A stretch of DNA of 64,000 nt, from the NCBI RefSeq assembly GCF_003480915.1, contig NZ_QUKD01000011.1:88894-152893 (forward strand), given 5' to 3'. This document shows positions 62,126 to 64,000 of this stretch, in pieces; the stretch's first letter is position 1; every line of letters begins with the position of its first letter. This stretch comes from Parabacteroides sp. TM07-1AC. GTDB taxonomy: Bacteria > Bacteroidota > Bacteroidia > Bacteroidales > Tannerellaceae. Position numbers and translations under genes: made by a program. The notes beneath the pieces are model-generated. The model was not told where the DNA came from. It saw only the letters and a list, made by a program, of their open reading frames with translations, and made no database searches.

Positions 62126-62203
62126 GTATAATCAGATTTATAGTTCCTGGTGGAAATATACAAGTTTATTTAGTATTGGAAGAAAAAGGTGTACGAAAAC
62201 TTC

Positions 62204-62239
62204 GTAGGCAGCAACATCTATTAACTTGTTGCTGCCTAC
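62204..62239. terminator. Bidirectional hairpin after ABC ATPase gene
   Basis: A perfect 13-bp stem (62204-62216 with 62227-62239) with a 10-nt loop, 29 bp past the ATPase stop. On the minus strand the tail GAAGTTTTCG is only weakly T-rich; on the plus strand CTTTTACTTTTG follows. Confidence 0.65.
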
Positions 62240-62267
62240 TCTTTTACTTTTGTAACACTTGCATATC

Positions 62268-62942
62268 TCAAATGACGGTTTCAGTAACCACCTGCCCGTC
62301 AAACAGATTGATGACACGTGATGCATACCCGGCATCGTGTTGGCTGTGCGTCACCATGACGATGGTTGTTCCTTCTTTATTCAGCTCGTTGAGCAGGTTC
62401 ATGACTTCCTGTCCGTTCTTACTGTCCAGGTTACCGGTCGGCTCATCGGCAAGGATCAGTTTCGGATTGGCAACGACGGCGCGTGCAATGGCGACACGTT
62501 GCTGCTGACCCCCGGACAACTGTTGGGGAAAATGTTTCTCGCGATGGACAATTGCCATACGTTCCATTGCCTCTCTGACTTTCTGTTTGCGTTCTGCTGC
62601 TGAAACTCCCATGTAAAGCAACGGGAGTTCTATATTCTCGTATACATTCAGTTCGTCGATCAGGTTGAAACTCTGGAATACAAATCCGATAATTCCTTTA
62701 CGTAACTTGGTACGCTGGGCTTCCGTGAATTTAGAAACTTCTGTCCCATTCAGATAATATTCACCGGAACTCGGGTTATCCAGTAATCCCAAAATGTTCA
62801 GTAGCGTAGACTTACCGCAACCGGAAGGTCCCATAATTGCTACAAACTCTCCTTCTTTCACTTCGATATTCACCTTATTCAAAGCCCATGTTTCCACTTC
62901 TTCTGTGCGGAAGATTTTTTCTAATGCTACTGTCTTAATCAT
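62268..62942 (-). CDS. ABC transporter ATP-binding protein, LolD/MacB type
   Basis: 224 residues, a lone nucleotide-binding domain. Walker A GPSGCGKST (39-47), signature LSGGQQQRVAIARA, Walker B LILADEPTGNLDS and H-loop VTHSQHD. Such ATPases drive FtsX/MacB-type permeases. No permease gene lies next to it in the window; the two at 43892-48719 have the matching coupling motif and lack an ATPase. A sigma-54 promoter match at 62975-62989 predicts a leader of about 22 nt, so an NtrC-type activator should control it. Confidence 0.95.
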   Translation of the reverse strand: MIKTVALEKIFRTEEVETWALNKVNIEVKEGEFVAIMGPSGCGKSTLLNILGLLDNPSSGEYYLNGTEVSKFTEAQRTKLRKGIIGFVFQSFNLIDELNVYENIELPLLYMGVSAAERKQKVREAMERMAIVHREKHFPQQLSGGQQQRVAIARAVVANPKLILADEPTGNLDSKNGQEVMNLLNELNKEGTTIVMVTHSQHDAGYASRVINLFDGQVVTETVI

Positions 62943-62974
62943 GCGTATAAGAATTTTAATTTATTATATAGAGT

Positions 62975-62989
62975 ACAAAAGCTGTGCCA
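62975..62989 (-). promoter_or_regulatory. Sigma-54 promoter upstream of ABC ATPase gene
   Basis: On the minus strand TGGCAC, 5 nt, TTGT matches the -24/-12 consensus TGGCAC-N5-TTGC with exact spacing and one mismatch. The predicted start is about 22 bp before the ATG at 62942. The GG and G of -24/-12 are present; the final C is T. Confidence 0.6.
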
Positions 62990-63117
62990 CATTTGTAAAT
63001 GGTTGATATGTAGTTGTATAAAAGCTATTAGATAGTTGAAGGTCGTGCATATCCGCACGAATCAAGTTCGGAAACGCACATATAATGTCAAGGGAATAAA
63101 TCGTAATGTTAAAATAT

Positions 63118-63185
63118 ATTACCCGGTCGGGTATTTTCATTTACCTGGTATAGTAATCCCAATTACTTGGTAGGGTAGTGTCATT
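63118..63185. repeat. Array C: three palindromes at exact 22-bp period
   Basis: 14-nt cores start at 63120 (TACCCGGTCGGGTA, perfect palindrome), 63142 (TACCTGGTATAGTA) and 63164 (TACTTGGTAGGGTA), exactly 22 bp apart. All keep TAC at the left, GGT in the middle and GTA at the right. It lies between the stop of the ECF sigma gene and the sigma-54 promoter of the ATPase gene. The first core could also terminate the sigma gene. Confidence 0.8.
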
Positions 63186-63210
63186 TTGATAATTGCGTTA
63201 ATAGTACAGT

Positions 63211-63792
63211 CTATAGAATATCCTCATATAAATTATATAACCTTTTCCGAAGGAATAATACTGCATACCGTTTCCTGGAAATCAACGTATTGACCGGAAT
63301 ACCGGTCGATTCCGCGATCTCTTTGAACGGAATGCCTTCCAGCTCCGTCAGCTCGAAGACGGTCCGCTGTTCATCCGGTAATTCGAGCAAAGCATGTTCC
63401 AGCTCTTCCCACACGGTGGAACGGATGAAATCCATTTCCGGCGACTGATCTTCATCGGGCATCAATTCGGAAAGCTCTTTCAGAAAAGTACCGTCGTCTT
63501 CGTTTGTAGAAAGATACGGCATCTCTTCCTCACGGCGTTTCCGGCTCCGGTCGATGATCTGGTTGCGGGCAACCGAATACAACCAGGCGGCGATCTGTTC
63601 GATCGGGTTTTCCTCCTGGTCGCTTTTCATGAACTGGTAGAATACGTTTTGCAAAATATCTTCACTGTCCTCCCTGGATGAGACCCGTTTGTTGATGAAG
63701 TCTTTCAGCTGCGCCTGATATTTCCGGAAGATATTTGCAACACGTGTATTCTGCTCAGTACCGGCGGATGTATTTGTCGATAACTCTTTCAT
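63211..63792 (-). CDS. ECF RNA polymerase sigma factor
   Basis: 193 residues. Region 2 is FRKYQAQLKDFINKRVSSRE with DSEDILQNVFYQFMKS and AWLYSVARNQIIDRSRKR; region 4 is LLELPDEQRTVFELTELEGI followed by PFKEIAESTGIPVNTLISRK. An acidic linker (LSELMPDEDQSPEMDF) joins them. It is of a more general ECF type than the FecR-linked sigmas at 8239 and 42066. Its ATG overlaps the stop codon of the upstream gene by 4 bp (ATGA), so that partial gene is its translational partner. Confidence 0.92.
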   Translation of the reverse strand: MKELSTNTSAGTEQNTRVANIFRKYQAQLKDFINKRVSSREDSEDILQNVFYQFMKSDQEENPIEQIAAWLYSVARNQIIDRSRKRREEEMPYLSTNEDDGTFLKELSELMPDEDQSPEMDFIRSTVWEELEHALLELPDEQRTVFELTELEGIPFKEIAESTGIPVNTLISRKRYAVLFLRKRLYNLYEDIL

Positions 63793-64000
63793 TGGGGCTG
63801 GCTACCTGAAGTAGGGTCCTGCATATTGAATCTGTCATTATGGAAATCTGCCATGTGCTTGCGGATTTGTTCCCGACGCTCCTCCCATGACATATTTTTC
63901 ATTTGCTCCCGGAACTGAGCCTTCTCTTTCCGACTACCGAAGAAAAAGCCTCCGCCATGAGGACCGAATGGACCGAAAGGTCCGAACTTTCCACCCCCCC
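63789..64000 (-). CDS. C-terminus of an unknown Gly/Pro/Phe-rich protein, partial
   Basis: Open from the right window edge to TGA at 63789-63791; 69 complete codons are visible and the 5' end is missing. The chain reads KFGPFGPFGPHGGGFFFG, then a charged helix (SRKEKAQFREQMKNMSWEER) and a short polar end (RFNMQDPTSGSQPQ). The stop overlaps the ATG of the ECF sigma gene by 4 bp. The GPF repeats suggest a flexible or membrane-proximal linker. I do not recognise the family; a role as sigma partner is inferred only from coupling. A run of seven C ends the window. Confidence 0.7.
   Translation of the reverse strand, partial: GGGKFGPFGPFGPHGGGFFFGSRKEKAQFREQMKNMSWEERREQIRKHMADFHNDRFNMQDPTSGSQPQ

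Overview
The window looks like a chromosome segment of a gut Bacteroidales bacterium, most plausibly Parabacteroides. The evidence is two SusC/SusD pairs, four ECF sigma factors (two with FecR-type anti-sigma partners), abundant lipoproteins, sulfatases and fucosidases, promoters of the Bacteroidetes type (TTG, about 20 bp, TAnnTTTG), weak Shine-Dalgarno sequences and moderate GC. The genus is an inference. I saw no rRNA, tRNA, CRISPR array, insertion sequence or phage gene.

Layout. (1) 1-6988: a host-glycan enzyme cluster with the C-terminus of a sulfatase, a GH29 alpha-L-fucosidase, a GH95 alpha-1,2-fucosidase and a Ser-type sulfatase, fitting desulfation and defucosylation of mucin-like glycans. 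(2) 7034-8089: trpS. (3) 8239-19498: an ECF sigma factor, two small beta-barrel proteins, a FecR anti-sigma and two duplicated TonB receptor plus DUF4249 lipoprotein modules; a cold-shock-domain gene lies between the modules on the other strand. A shared motif (GAGTAGGGGT, 13-14 nt, CTGTCT) precedes both transcription units and is a candidate promoter for this sigma factor. (4) 19470-30727, minus strand: a polysaccharide-utilisation-like operon (SusC, SusD, aryl-sulfate sulfotransferase, GH130 mannosyl-glucose phosphorylase, endonuclease/exonuclease/phosphatase-family protein), followed upstream by a second such phosphatase-family gene and an AraC regulator, which is divergent from an SDR dehydrogenase. 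(5) 31588-35716: an outer-membrane-like protein, an ECF sigma overlapping an unusual inner-membrane plus barrel protein, and an LVIVD beta-propeller lipoprotein. (6) 35776-42587, minus: SusD, STN-bearing SusC, FecR and ECF sigma, a trans-envelope signalling receptor locus without enzymes. (7) 43006-43662: TalC-type transaldolase. (8) 43892-49741: two MacB/FtsX-like ABC permeases divergent from an NtrC-like response regulator that has lost its AAA+ core. (9) 49783-55536, minus: three lipoproteins with a membrane-spanning TPR-HTH regulator. (10) 55585-56135: a MazF/PemK-like toxin-antitoxin pair with a 15-bp perfect inverted repeat at its promoter. (11) 56208-62125: an S9 peptidase and two TlpA-like thioredoxin proteins. 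(12) 62268-64000: a LolD/MacB-type ABC ATPase behind a good sigma-54 promoter match, an ECF sigma factor and the end of an unknown gene.

The most unusual signal is not a gene. Three intergenic spots (5.4, 43.7 and 63.1 kb) hold short tandem arrays of palindromes with a helical-phase period of 21-22 bp. The palindrome sequence differs at each locus while the architecture is the same. I know of no named element that matches. A second theme is a split sigma-54/ABC transporter system: the ATPase carries the sigma-54 promoter, while the regulator next to the permeases can no longer act as a sigma-54 activator.
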